From contig OY718805.1 of NCBI GenBank assembly GCA_963070105.1, positions 4,956,001 through 5,020,000 on the forward strand: a stretch of DNA of 64,000 nucleotides. The letters are read 5' to 3'. Position numbers and translations under genes: made by a program. Positions 37,040-49,715 of the stretch are shown here, in pieces. Every line of letters starts with the position of its first letter. Position 1 is the stretch's first letter. Source of the stretch: Litomosoides sigmodontis (Eukaryota; Nematoda; Chromadorea; Rhabditida; Onchocercidae). The notes beneath the pieces are model-generated. The model did not search any database. It was not told the DNA's origin and saw only the letters and a program-made list of their open reading frames with translations.

Positions 37040-37336
37040 TACATGCCACCTCAGTTCCAACTGTGATATGATAATTGATAGAAAATAAGTTTTCGAAAAT
37101 AATTTGCTTGCATAAATTCAATTTGAATAGAATTAAATTAATCTGTAGAATGTAGGAAAAAACACTTTCGAATGACTTAATGAAAAGATGCAATTTGTGA
37201 ATGAAAGAGAAGGGACGCGACGATTCTTGATGATCGCCCGGTAAATCCCAGTTGCTCCTCCAGCAGAAGAGAGCAGGAACTCAAATCCTTCTCGTTATGA
37301 AATTCCCAAATTACTACACGAAATGAAATTAAGTGA

Positions 37337-37376
37337 TGACGTCACTGAGATTCACGAGTTTGCATACCTATAAATA
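37337..37376 (+). promoter_or_regulatory. CRE plus TATA promoter candidate
   Basis: A perfect palindromic CRE, TGACGTCA (37337-37344), is followed 25 bp later by TATAAATA (37369-37376). A second CRE-like GGACGTCACC sits near 37390. This layout fits a regulated Pol II start near 37.4 kb, about 0.6 kb upstream of the tRNase Z coding start. Confidence 0.4.
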
Positions 37377-37717
37377 CGAAATCTAACGGACGTCACCGGT
37401 TTTCGCTATCCACGTAGGCGCTTGCTAACAAGTGAAGGGAAGTCTGAAGTTTTGCCTGTGGTGGTCACGTTCTTCGTTGGTAGTGTACAGCAGTGGGTTG
37501 TTCAGTCTTTGAGAAAAAAGTAGTTGCATTGATCGGGAAGTTGTATTAATCTGAGAGACTTGTTTTAAGGTATATGAATGACACATTTTGGTTTTTAGGA
37601 CCGTATTTCCGTGTTTCTTTTCCTGAATTCAGTATTGCATTACTTAGTTACTAGAATCGGACGTTGTTTAAACAAATTCTGAGAGTATTTGTATCGATTT
37701 CTTAACTTTTTTTTAAA

Positions 37718-37863
37718 ATGAAATTTCAGTTTTGTTTGGAAGTCTTCGGTCGATATATCTCACCGATGAATGTTAACTGGACGAGTTACTTCCTCTCTGC
37801 AAAAAATTTCCTCCCGATTTCTCAACTGCGACACTTCCTTACTTCAAAAGAAATGCCTTTCAG
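37718..37863 (+). CDS. possible alternative 5' exon of tRNase Z
   Basis: Open frame from an ATG at 37718 (a second in-frame ATG at 37766) to a donor CAG/GTACCT. The reading is Phe/Leu/Ser-rich (SYFLSAKNFLPISQLRHF), compatible with a mitochondrial presequence. I found no acceptor that joins it in frame to the exon at 38001. It may be 5' UTR, a minor isoform or chance. Confidence 0.25.
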
Positions 37864-38000
37864 GTACCTTGTCGGGTTTACATGAATGATAATTATCAGT
37901 GAATGTGACATTTTTCGCTCAAACCTAAGCTTATTGTAGATGATGACACAACTTCTGAGGAACAGTGAAATACTTCTGCTGTTTCTAAAAGACAACGGCG

Positions 38001-41000
38001 ATGAATGTACTTCACTATATCCTTGCCTCGAAATTATGTGCTGTAGTATTTTCAGTTAAAAACGAACAGGATATTGAAGGAATTGTTCAAGCTTTGAATC
38101 GACAAATAAGTGAATACAAAAAATATCTTGCCAGGTATTCATGTACATCAAACAGTAGTTCTGGCATGAAAAAGTAACTGCTTATCTTCGTTGAAAAGCG
38201 ATGTTTGAATGGATAACTGTCATAAACTTTGTCTAGGCACAGTCACGATACCTACCTTGGCAGGAAAGCATTGGTCTCTGTGGAAACTTTAAGTAAAGAA
38301 TTGGCGGACATACAGCAAATGAATAAAACAAAAACACTTCCAGCAATTCCATCCAGCGTGTCAATCGAAGTTTGTTTTCAAAAAAGAATTCTAAAAATTT
38401 AAATACTAATGGTTTAAAAGTATTTGCAAAAGCATTAACGCTGAAGTGCTAATAACTAAATTTTATAGTGTTCTCTTAAGATCTGTAAAATCATTTATTT
38501 CAGATTATAAGCAATGGTACAGCCCATCTCAGGCCATGTGTCGTTATTCATACTAATTACAAGGATTATTTATTTAACTGTCCGGAAGGCACCTCACGAT
38601 TCCTGGCTTCAAATCGCTTGAAAGCTATTAATCTTACGGATATCTTTTTTACACGAGGTAATTTGTTTTCATTTGTAGTAAACACATTTAATTTAGATGT
38701 TCGTAAAAAGATAAATCTCTCTTGATTGTTATTTTCTGAGGATTTTCACAGAAGTATTACAATTTCTGTATTCTATCAGATTACACAGATTGAAATGGGC
38801 TGGTAACTATCCTGTAATTTTTGAGATACTTGGGATCATTTTGCGGGAGTGTCAGGTTTGCTGAAGACGCCAGTAGCGTCATCGTCATCCAAACTAGAAC
38901 GAGTCATCAGGTTGCATGGTTCTCATAATAAGATGAAGTATTTTGAGTCTCAAAATGATCATACCGATGCTGACTTCCCGTCAACTATGACCACTAAAGT
39001 ATTGTTTTCGAAATGACTTTCTAAATTTTAGCATTACTTTCGTTCGAATTATTACAATTCATGCAGCGAAATCACTTGTCTTAGATGATAAAGGAAAATG
39101 TCGAGGTTTATGACTTTTCTTCGGAACATCTCATAACTTGATTTTTGTCCAGTGCTAAATTTTTCAAGTTAAAAAATTTAGAATTTCGAAAGTTCTAACT
39201 GATTAATTCAATATTGGGTTTTTGTTTTATTGGATTTTTTATTTTATTCTCCAGTTGGATTGGATTCAACGTTTTGTTGTTTTCCATTTGAATATCTTTA
39301 AATTTAAATGAATAATTCATTTTGCATGTGGAAGAGCGTCCACTAAGTTGCGGTCTCTACTCAGATGATGCTCTCACTGTGCATTTTATACCAGTAGCGA
39401 CATTTTCTTCTCCTCAGCGATCATTACAAGAAAAGGTTTGCACTTTTTCCGTAGAAACATTTCACAAGGTAACCTTGGAGTGAACTTTTTTAGGCTAAGT
39501 TTGAACTAAAATAAATTACAGCATTAAAATTTTCCGGAAAAAATTTTTTTCAAGTATTTTTAGCTAGATATAGCTTTCCTGATTGAGCTAAAGCCGCCGC
39601 GAAGGCCCTTAGATATCCAGAAAATTAAGAAGTTGAGAATTCCTGGTGGTCCTCATATGAAGCAATTAAAGGATGGTGAAAATATAACACTGCCTGATGG
39701 ACGTTTAATCAAGGTTTGTTTTTTGCTCTTTTTTTTAAAATGGTTCGTACGAATTTCTGGGGCGCTTTCCGCTCAATGCTCTAATATTATGACTTAACTT
39801 CTCCTTAATGAGAACTGTATAATGTTTGATTTCAAATTGGTTTGCACAACTTAAAAAATAAATAAATCTTTGGTAAAGATAGTACATATCACGATATTAA
39901 GAATTAGATTTCTAGGTTTATGAAAAAGAGAAAACCTTTAGAAGATTAAATCCTTTTTTGTTATGCCACTAACTAACTTTGTGGTATCGTGTCGTATTGC
40001 AGCTTTATTTGATAAACACTTTATGTGTTTATGGGAGATTGATTACTGTACGATAGTCGTTTTAGTGTAGTTTATCAGAAATATTGGGAAATCAGAAATT
40101 GAATAAGTGCTGAGATCAAAATTTGATCAGTAATGATGTAGAATAAATAAGAATGGAGTTCTACTCCAGGCAGAAGAAGTTTTAAGCGATGTAAAGACTA
40201 AGCCATCGCATGCTTGTCTTATTGTTGAATGCAGTGACTTAAGAAAGCTACGATCATTGCAGGACAACACTTTGCTTCGAGTAAGTCGTGTTTCTTACAT
40301 CTGTTTCTTTGGTTTTTTCGATAATCCTTTATATGTCCCTTTTTTCGTGATGCATTTATCATTTATTACCATCTTTGCATATTTTTTATCTTTTCTGTAT
40401 GTTCATTAGCTAATTTTTATAGGATTATAATAATCAAAACAGAAATTTGCGATATATCGTTCATTTCACTGAAAATTCAGTAATGAATAATGATGAATAC
40501 AAATCATGGATGGCTTCATTTGGTGAAAGCGTAGAGCACATCATTGTTAATGGCAGTGGTCCATGTCTGCCTCACATGGAAGCAGTGTATCGTATCAATG
40601 CTATCTTAAATCACATTTGTCCAAAATTGTTCCCCCCTCTGTATCCAAAAGGATTCAATGGCACGATACAACAGGTAACTGAGTTTGGTAACGTATAGCA
40701 CAGACTAGTTTCTAATGTTAGTACTTTTTTGAAGAAATATGGTTGTAGAGTGTCAAACTCTTAAGACTTTTGTAAACACACGTTTTTGGTTTTTATTGGA
40801 ATTATGCTGTTGTAGACGAAGTAACTATTGTCGAAAAAACTATGATTTTGTATTGCAAACCTCTTACGCGAACTGTCTTTTATAGGATGATGATTGCGAA
40901 AAGAGCGGCAACTGTCTTTATGTTAGGCCATTCCAGCGATATTTTCTACGGAAACCTATCAATATGGATTCGTCACCGCCAAATGTATCATTAATTCGTA

Positions 41001-43323
41001 CTGATTTGTTGCTGCAGTTGAGGGAAGACTCGGAAACTTCTGAAGCTATTGATTTATTCACGTGCAGTAAGTTGTCAGTTTTTATTTGTTGAATTTTTTA
41101 CCTCTTATTTACTTTGTAGAATTCGGCAGTCGCAGTGTAATGGAACATTAAATGTAGGGATTTTTAATTATTGTGTTATCCTTTTATGCACATTTTTTTA
41201 TTATGAGTGTAATGCTATTGAGCACTTTACTACCTTTCATCAGAAATCTGTAGTAATTGCTTGCTGTGTTTTATCAAATTAAATTTCGTAGCATCGAAAT
41301 CGCTAGAAGGCGCAGATAACTGGCCACGAATTTGTTTTCTCGGCACATCATCGGCTGTGCCTACTAATTTCCGCAATGTTAGTGCGTATTTCCTTCAGTT
41401 TAACGAGAATTCTTGCATATTTGTTGATTGCGGGGAAGGATCATACGGTCAGTTTCTTAATCATTTGTTTCCTTAGTATTTTATGATCTTTATGAATCAT
41501 AGTCTCCATTTATTGCATTATCAATTGTTTAAATCTTTTATTTTATTAGGACGCGATATGTTTGATAACTCTGGATTTTTCTCTTATAATTATGACTATA
41601 AAAAATAAAGAAGAATTTATAAGAGACAAATGATCATAGAACGTCGAGAACTCATTCTTTCAAAATTCTATTGGAATGTCACTCCGTGTGTTTTCAGGTC
41701 AGCTACGCACTTTGTTCGGTGATATAATGTGTGAAGATTTGTTGTTAAAATTAAAAGCAGTTTTCATTACACATGGCCATCAGGATCACTATCATGGGAT
41801 TTTTACAATCGTCCAGTGTCGGAAGGAAATATTTATGAAAAGAGGTGTGTTTCATATTTGATTAAATTTTGATGTTTGTAATTCGTGTTTGAAATGTCTT
41901 GTAAATCTTATATATTGTTAATTTGTAGGCATTACTTACAAACCGTTAATTGTGGTTGGTGGCAGTCATGTTTTAAAAGTTTTTCGTGATGTTGATCGTA
42001 GTTTTGGTAATTATACACAGGACATGCATATCGTGAACATCTCTAAGATATTTTGGACGTAAGTTTTAATACATACAAAATACAAGTAAAGTATATATTT
42101 CGAAGTGTGGCAAAATTTATAGAAATAAATTTTAGATTTTTTACAAGGAGAAAAATGTGAAGAAAAGGGAGTTTCAGACTGTTTTATTATTTTATGGATT
42201 TGAGAAGTTCATTTTTTGTTTACAGACTTTCTCAGGAGAAAGGAGGTCCAGTAGAGGTGGTCGATTTGACTCGTGAAATGCCTGCTGAAATTTCAAGTAT
42301 AGAAAACCTTGGATTTAAAAGGGTCATTGCGGTCAAGGTCATTTTTTATTCACTTTTATATTCTTTATTTCCGAACAATCCATTCTTCAGGTTTTCACTT
42401 TTAGCCTGTACTTTGTCAAAAGAAGAATCATGGAGGATGTATGTGGAGCACATTTTTTTTGGTTTTTTTTACTAGATAGCGTGTTTCTCAATGAATTGGT
42501 GTTTTCTCTGAGTTTGGTAGTAATATCTAAAATTTGGTAGGAATATAATTTTAGGTTAACCATGCAAGGACTGCCGTTGGCTACATATTCACCGATTTGA
42601 AAAATCGGAAATTTGTTTTCTCCGGTGACACGATGCCTTGCGAGCGGCTCGTTAAACATGGGAAAGATGCACTAATTCTTGTTCATGAATCAACTTTTGC
42701 AGACGATGAAGAGGTTTTCTACTTAATGACCTAAGCAATCTGTGGCAGGAATCTAGGCATTTTCTTTCAGTCTTTTTACGGATTTCTTCAGGTTACAATG
42801 ATTTCAATGTTCTGAATAAAGTATTTTGAAATCAAGTTGTATTTTTGGATCTTCAGGCGCATGCTTTGTATAAGAAGCATAGTACTATGAAGCAAGCTTA
42901 TGATGTTGCCACAAAAATGGGCGCAAAAAATTTAGTACTGACACATTTCAGTGCCAAGTATCCGAAGGTTTGTGTTCTATAACTTCCTTGATGTTTTTAA
43001 TTTTGCAAGCTGCCTTTATTAGTTGCCATTTCATCATGTTCTCATAAATCAGGCAATAATGGTGCTTTTTTTAGGTACCGCCGTTACCAGATTATATTGA
43101 GAAGGCAGGTAATGTAACTATTGCGATGGACAATATGATCATTACTCCAAGTGACCTGAAGCTCTCAGCAAACCTTATCCCGGTGTTACGGGCAGTTTTT
43201 GCGAAAGAAATTGTCGAAATAATGCAGCGGTCTCTGAAAAGACATATTCAGGAAGACATACTTGCGCAAAAATTTGTTGACACTCTTGGTAGTATAATGC
43301 AGAAAAAAAGGCACCTGATTTAA
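38001..43323 (+). CDS. ELAC2: long-form tRNase Z (ELAC2 / HOE-1)
   Basis: Endonuclease that removes 3' trailers from nuclear and mitochondrial pre-tRNAs. Sixteen exons: 38001-38134, 38237-38369, 38504-38657, 38826-38998, 39337-39435, 39564-39713, 40170-40280, 40423-40674, 40886-41066, 41292-41447, 41698-41844, 41929-42058, 42226-42337, 42555-42713, 42857-42967, 43075-43323; 816 residues (human 826), all in phase. The N-terminal degenerate β-lactamase half includes YLFNCPEGTSRFL and DIFFTR. The catalytic half has FLGTSSAVPTNFRN, VDCGEGSYGQL, the zinc motif THGHQDH (near 539-545), SGDTMPCERLV, HEST and LTHFSAKYP. The first residues (MNVLHYILASKLCAVVF) could be a mitochondrial targeting peptide. 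The start rests on the first in-frame ATG after an upstream stop. Confidence 0.95.
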
Positions 43324-43972
43324 CTTTTTTAGATTCACTTTCGTCAAAAATTTCATGATATTTTCTAAACCGAAGGTTTTTAGCTTATTAATCATGGACG
43401 TTATTTCAACATATGGATAAAAATGCCTTTATATATGAACTTGTGAAAATGCAGAAATTTCATAAAGATAGCTCCCAAATTTAAAATTCACGGATGTTCT
43501 ATTCTATCTTTAACGAATGATACATTTATATATTTATTGCACTTTACTAGGTGATTTGGTTCTAACTCCTTTATATTGCTTCATTACTTTAGACTACATC
43601 TCTTGTTAAAAAAATTTAACAATATTTCTTGTTACTTCTTAAGTTGCTATGATTCTGCTAAAATTGTGATGTTTCAACTATTTGGAATAGTTTTTTTATT
43701 ATAAAACCCACGAATCATGAATAAAGAGTAATAATTTATGACTACGACAGATTCTTAAAATCGCCACTTCTCATGGCATGTGTTATTTTCTCAAGACATA
43801 TGTTATTATCATGTTCGGCATACTGGATTCAAAAATCCGAGTTTGAAGACTAATTGAAGCTTGATATGTCGGGAAGTCACTCTTACGTTGCAGTAAATGA
43901 TATACTATACTAATACTGTGGAATGGAAATTTCAGGTTGGTTGGTGTTAATTGTTCTTGCGTCAAAATAAAT
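43324..43972 (+). other. tRNase Z 3' UTR and intercistronic region
   Basis: Contains AATAAA at 43720-43725 and, at 43929-43935, AAATTTCAG upstream of the Asterix ATG: a poly(A) signal followed by a likely trans-splice acceptor. The ~0.2 kb spacing between them fits a downstream gene in a nematode operon or simply an adjacent gene. Confidence 0.4.
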
Positions 43973-44975
43973 ATGCAGAACGGAGATGTAAAAAGGCCGG
44001 GAAGAATAGTAAGGTAAGGTTGTTTCTAAGTTACTTGGTTCCACGCGACACTTCTTAGTCCCAATAAATAAAAAAAACTAGTTCGTAACCGTTTTATCAA
44101 TTATGGATGTATTTTATGAGGGAATTAAATTTCAAAGTATGTTCCTTTCACTCTTTCAGATATAAGCCTGTGGATCCGCAGTCATCTCTTTCGCTTACAG
44201 ATGACCCAATTCCTGAATATATGAATGTGTTAGGAATGGTTTTTAGTATGTGTGGATTAATGATGAGAGTATGTTTTTTGTTTTCCATCAGCTTCTAAAA
44301 TTCCCCTATAATCGAACTAACCAAGTGGCATAATACATACATTGATAAGGTCTGTGTAAAGTATTATATTGCCTGGAGAATTTTCTTTTAATATTTTTAA
44401 TAGTTTTGAAGGAAAAAGTTTAACATTTTACTGTACTAGTATGGTTAATAAAGATTTTCGACTTTCAAGTTTATTCTAATTCAGTCTTTTATTAGATGAA
44501 ATGGTGTGCCTGGGTAGCACTTCTATGTTCCTGCGTTAGTTTCGTGAATGCTAGGACAAGTGACGATGCGAAACAAATTGTTAGCAGTTTCATGTGAGCT
44601 GTTTTGTAATCATAACTCAGATTCATGGGCCTGTCTGGCCGAAAAGTGATCGAGTGAAAGTATTTTTGGTTTTTTTTTGGTTTCTGGTTTACTGTATGTG
44701 CTGTGGAGGACTAAAAAATAAACATAGTTTCTGAAGTCTCTATATTGAGTAAGGTTTCTGCCTATAGCATATAGCGAATAATTTTTAGTCGGCTTGGACC
44801 TTCTTTGTATATGTGATGCACCTCTCAGAATTTATTTTACAGTTGCTTTTTGTCTACGGTTAGTGTTAAATAATCTTGAAGATAATATGAAATTTTCAGG
44901 CTCTCAATTTCCGCTGTTGTTATGAGTTATTTGCAAAATCCGCAACCGATTGTACCTCCGTGGGCCAATTTGTAG
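43973..44975 (+). CDS. WDR83OS: Asterix, PAT complex subunit
   Basis: Small ER membrane protein that, with CCDC47, forms the PAT chaperone complex for inserting multipass membrane proteins. Four exons: 43973-44013, 44160-44268, 44496-44593, 44900-44975; 107 residues (human 106). Conserved blocks: [59 protein letters not shown] and the end PPWANL. Two or three hydrophobic segments are visible. The N-terminus ([17 protein letters not shown]) is polar and cytosolic as in other animals. AATAAA lies at 45338. Confidence 0.95.
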
Positions 44976-46675
44976 TAGGATCAACTAGTTAATATACAGT
45001 TATCACCGAAGACGTGCATAAGTCTTTAGCGTAATTTCTCTCATTACTGTTAAATGCTTCTTGCTAATTTCATATACTTGATTTTTGCAAAAAGGAAAAC
45101 AATCTCTGTAAATCAAAATGTTGAGACTGCAGTCTTTGTCAGGGTTAGCCGAAGTTGATGATAATATTTAAAGAGTAGTTATTGAAATCTCAATTTTATG
45201 CTTTTCAAATATTGCCAACAACTGCTACATTAAAGCTAGCCAAGAAACGTTTTGAAAAGTAAAAATTTTATTCACAGGTCTTAAGAAGCAAAGATCACGT
45301 GGCTCCATTATAAATGGATATTAAAGCTTTTGACACCAATAAATCTTGTGTTTTATAGTTTCATATCGACACATTACTTGCATTAAGTAATTGATCCTTG
45401 ATAACATACTCGGGTTATACCAAAAAATTCAACCCACATGCTTGTTTAAGCTGTAAAATATGAATACATAGACTACTAGTTAAGTAACCAACTTACCCTT
45501 TCAAAGCAATACAGATTTGGTTACTCCTGCGAATTCATTATTTACCGTAGTGAAAGTAACTACTGCAGAGGGAATAGTTTGATGACGTAAAGAGATCATC
45601 CTGCTGCTAAGAGACAGACAGCTATCTGTATCCTTCTGATAGTGACTTCTGCCAGTAAGAAAACTACCAAACAAATTCAAAACTCGTAAACAATATGAAG
45701 TGAAATGACGCAAGGGGAGTGATAAAGCAAATAAACGGGAGTTGCATTTGACGACAGAAACAAGAATCTCCTGCCATACACTACAGATCCCAGAAGATTC
45801 CGTTTCTTGATTTACTTCCAGCAGAGAACTAAGCAATTCATTCCTCTATAGATACGTTCTGAAATTAAGGTCAGCTACTCTATATGGTAAAAGCAAAACC
45901 TGTACGCATCTTTAATTCACCTGAGCGCAAATGTATGTTGTCCATGAAAACTAAACATATATAGGAAATCAAGTCCCAACTACAATTACAAAAATAACAA
46001 AGATGCTTTAGAATCCATAAATATAAAATTTCCAAGACGCTTATGCGATATAAATGTATAATCTATCTTTAATGATGCTTAAATTTCAGAGTTTGAAATT
46101 TTTCTTGCAATCGATTTACACAGTCTCATCAAATTCATCGAATGTATAGAGATTTCCGTTCCATAAATTTCGAAGCAGAAAGGTCTAATAAGAGAAATTC
46201 ACAATTATTAAATGCTAAATTATTCTGATAAACTTGTTATTCCTGTCTTCGATGATAAGAATCATAAAAACCTGATATTCCTCACATTTTCATTACAGTA
46301 AGGCACAAAAACAGCGGTAAAAAAGTTTACGAACAGACGAATTAGTAAAAGTAATGCAACATATATGGAATATAAACACATGCTCAAACAAATTCTTATG
46401 CTTGAAGCTGTACACTGGTTTTTTTTCTATAACGAAAGAGAAATTCTGTAGATGAAAATGAACATTTAAAGAAAACTGCGAATTTTTAAACAAAATTGCG
46501 CAAGAAAACAGCACTAAGAATTGCAGTCTAAGAATTATGCACATGAAATTGTTTACAACTCACTGATTACTATATACTGATCATAAAGAAGAATCGATTG
46601 TAATTGAACGACATGAGTTATTTTAAATTTTATATACAGTAACTATATCAATAATGAGAGTACATCTAGTACTAA
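44976..46675. other. tail-to-tail intergenic region, Asterix / Rab39
   Basis: 3' UTR of Asterix (AATAAA 45338-45343) and the 3' flank of Rab39. No other gene is supported. Confidence 0.45.
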
Positions 46676-48201
46676 CTAGCATGTGCAAACTGAAAATGGT
46701 GTTTCGGAGCCTTCCGACAATGTTATTGACTCAGCACGCATCATACCACTTCGAATACCTTCCCAACCGTCGACGACACATAACCGCCCATTGTCAAGCC
46801 GATCGCAGATTTCTCGTGCAATCATTTTAAACGACTCCTGAAAATCCGACCTTTATTCAGGTATGAAGTAATTCAAATCGCTATGCGACAAATGTGAGAG
46901 GCGTGCAGCAGTTTTACTTGATCTTCGCGGTACGTAAACAGTTCCTAAGCTTGCAATAAACATAACTGCTACACTGACCTGTACATTTTCACCCGTAACT
47001 GCTGATGTTTCCAAAAATTTGATTTTGTTATATTTGGCAAAATATTCGCCTTCTTCATACATAACCTAGAAATATCAAGATCGAATTAATGCAATAAAAA
47101 TGAGTTGGTTATTTTTAAAACTGTAAAAGGACACTCTCCCAAATTTACATTGATAGTAGTTTTTTACTGTCTCAGCAATATTTTTTCATAGATGTTTTAA
47201 ATGTTTTGAATTGCTGATGAAAAAATGATGCTGACCACCATGTTGGTCAACTCATGAGCATCAAAGCATGAAATGGCAGGTAGATTTATTTAAACTTTCT
47301 GAAAAAGTTGATAAGACGCCAGAAAACTATCACCGAAGTTCGAACCTTCTTTAACATATCATCACAGCTAAAACTTTATACTTGCATAATGAATGCGCAC
47401 CGTACCTGACGTTCGCTATTTAAATCAGCTTTATGCCCAACAAGTTGAAAAACACAGTTATTCGGTTGCGGACCACCAACATTTTGTTCTGCTTCTTTCA
47501 ACCATTGCGCAACATGGTCGAAAGTTGATCGATTTGTTATATCATAAACAACAATTACGCCCACCGAGTTACGATAATAGGAACGAGTAATCGATCTAAA
47601 GTGCACTTACTATGATTTTCTTTAACGAATGATATAACAGTGGAACTAAAACGAAACAAATACAAAAGTTGTTCGTAATAAGTTTAAAAGACAATTGACG
47701 TGATCTTATTCAAACAATAAGAACTGCCAATAAGAGTTCAGTCTCGGACTACCAAACCTAAAGTCATTCTTAGCCGTCCACTAAATACCTTAAACATGAA
47801 GACTTTTTGGTGACTGGTTCAGACGAGCTTTATGACCTTAATCCCAATGCAAGTGATATTAACAGTACCTCAATAGTTCTGAGACCGTGCGACCAAATTA
47901 ACACAAGCTTATATTTAAACTGAAATATATTTGTAAACAACTTATCATACCTAAACTTTTCCTGTCCAGCGGTGTCCCAAAGTTGTAACTTTATCCGATA
48001 TCCTGGTTTAACTTCCACCATTCGTGCGTAGAAATCGACGCCAACTGTGGGGTCGCAAATTTCTGCACCCTTTCCCTCTGTAAAATATCGAAGCAAACTG
48101 GACTTTCCCACCGTCGAATCGCCGATTAATATTACCCGGAACTGGTAACGATACATTGGAGTGTAACCTGATATCTCCATGTTATTTCCTTCCATATCCA
48201 T
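46676..48201 (-). CDS. rab-39: Rab39 small GTPase
   Basis: Membrane-trafficking GTPase. Four coding exons: 47951-48201, 47406-47595, 46979-47065, 46676-46837; 229 residues, in phase. G motifs: GDSTVGKSSLL (P-loop), switch I DPTVGVDF, WDTAGQEKFR, GHKADL (the Rab39-type HKxD in place of NKxD) and ETSA. RSITRSYYRNSVGV, DITNRSTF and DGWEGIRSG match Rab39 rather than other Rabs. The C-terminus is VCTC, a CxC geranylgeranylation motif. The start is the ATG at 48201; a GTG codon upstream in frame is not preferred. A 54-bp 5' noncoding exon at 48472-48525 (CAG acceptor, GAG/GTAAGT donor) probably splices to 48218. Confidence 0.95.
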
Positions 48202-49715
48202 CAGCACTTCTGATCCGACTAGAATTAACGATTAAGAGAATCTGAAAAGCAATTAGAAACTTTTTTAGGTTTTGGTCATTTTACAATGCTTCGATATTGA
48301 ACTCTTCTTATTCCTCAGTATCAGCAGGTCATACTTTAGAGAGGGCTTTACTGATACCTAAAAGTTCGAAGATCAGTCAACCAAAAAACTTGGGAAGTGT
48401 TTATAGTCGGAATGAATGAAGACTTGAAACAAATCAATACGAAGAAACCCCCCAGCATAAGAAGCACTTACCTCAACACCGTTTGGCAGAAGCGGTAAAC
48501 GAAGAATTAAACCTGCGCGCTTCACCTGGTAAAAACGTGGCCTTTATTCCGTGCAAGTGCCGTGAAATGAAAAACAGGAAAGAATCATGGGCAATTCCTC
48601 GAAACTTTGAAATTTTGGTGCCAGTTACGGTCCTTATAGGTATGTAATTCAAAACAACGAAATATAAAATAATTGAAAATAAAGCTATCGAGCTGTAATA
48701 TACGAAAATGGTTTGTAAGCTTTCGATTGCTGACGGTCGAACGTTCTTGTTTTAGTTCTCTGTGGCTTTCTAATTTCCTTCTACTCTCTGTTCGCCATCG
48801 ATGTGAGGTGCTATGTTAGCGCGCCTCAGAAGAATTTTTGATTTGTATGAACTGTCTATTGGTTTAATTTGCCGTGTAATATTTATTTTATTCCGTTTTC
48901 ATCATTCACTAATTGAATACGAGAAGGCCATGGCTGAATCAGTTGATATTGGACAAAACAGATACAGCTCTTAGATTCCTTTTTTCAGCGTTGCTTTCAT
49001 CAATGTAAGATTTTGCTACTATTTTTTCTGTTATTGAGTCTTGAAGTGTATGTCTTGAGTCGTTGTTGTATGACCTGCCAGTATTGTACAATATCTAATT
49101 TCCCTCCAGGTTTTTGCTGTTTAATACATATGGATTTATGCACAAACAGTTCATTATCAAACAATGGAAATCTTTGATACTACCCATACTCTTTCCATGT
49201 ATAAAGGATAGTGTTTACTGTAACAAATGTTTACTTGATTGGAAAAAGGTAGTCGGATACTAAAAGAGGACGATATTTTGAATTTGAGAAGCGAAAACAA
49301 AAATACGTGAGCTTTTTGTATACTGGGATGTTGCATAAGTTTAAAATTAGTGAAACTAGTCAAGAAGGAACATATTAAGAGCTCTTTTATCATGTTAGTA
49401 AGATCTTTCCATAAACTAAAATTCAGTGCGGTGTTTGTGGTATATTCTAACAGGGGCAATGCTTTTGTATACTACTGTAGTTTTTTATGTTGAAATTTTA
49501 TTTATCTAGACCTAAATATAACGAAGTGTCGTGTTATAATCAGAACATTCAGACATATTTATACTAATATTTCAGTATGTTTTTGATCCAGTAATATTGA
49601 ATTAGGCTGTTCTTGTATCCTTGTAATATCTTGTATTCTTGTAAGCATTGCTTATTTTTAAAGGTGCAATACGTTTTTATGTTTCTGTCTTACTTAAATA
49701 TGGTTTTTCAGCCTC
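48202..49715. other. divergent intergenic region, Rab39 / ARP6
   Basis: Holds the probable Rab39 5' UTR exon (48472-48525, minus strand) and the ARP6 promoter side. A TTTTTCAG acceptor at 49704-49711 lies five bases before the ARP6 ATG, a likely trans-splice site. Nothing else seen. Confidence 0.5.
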
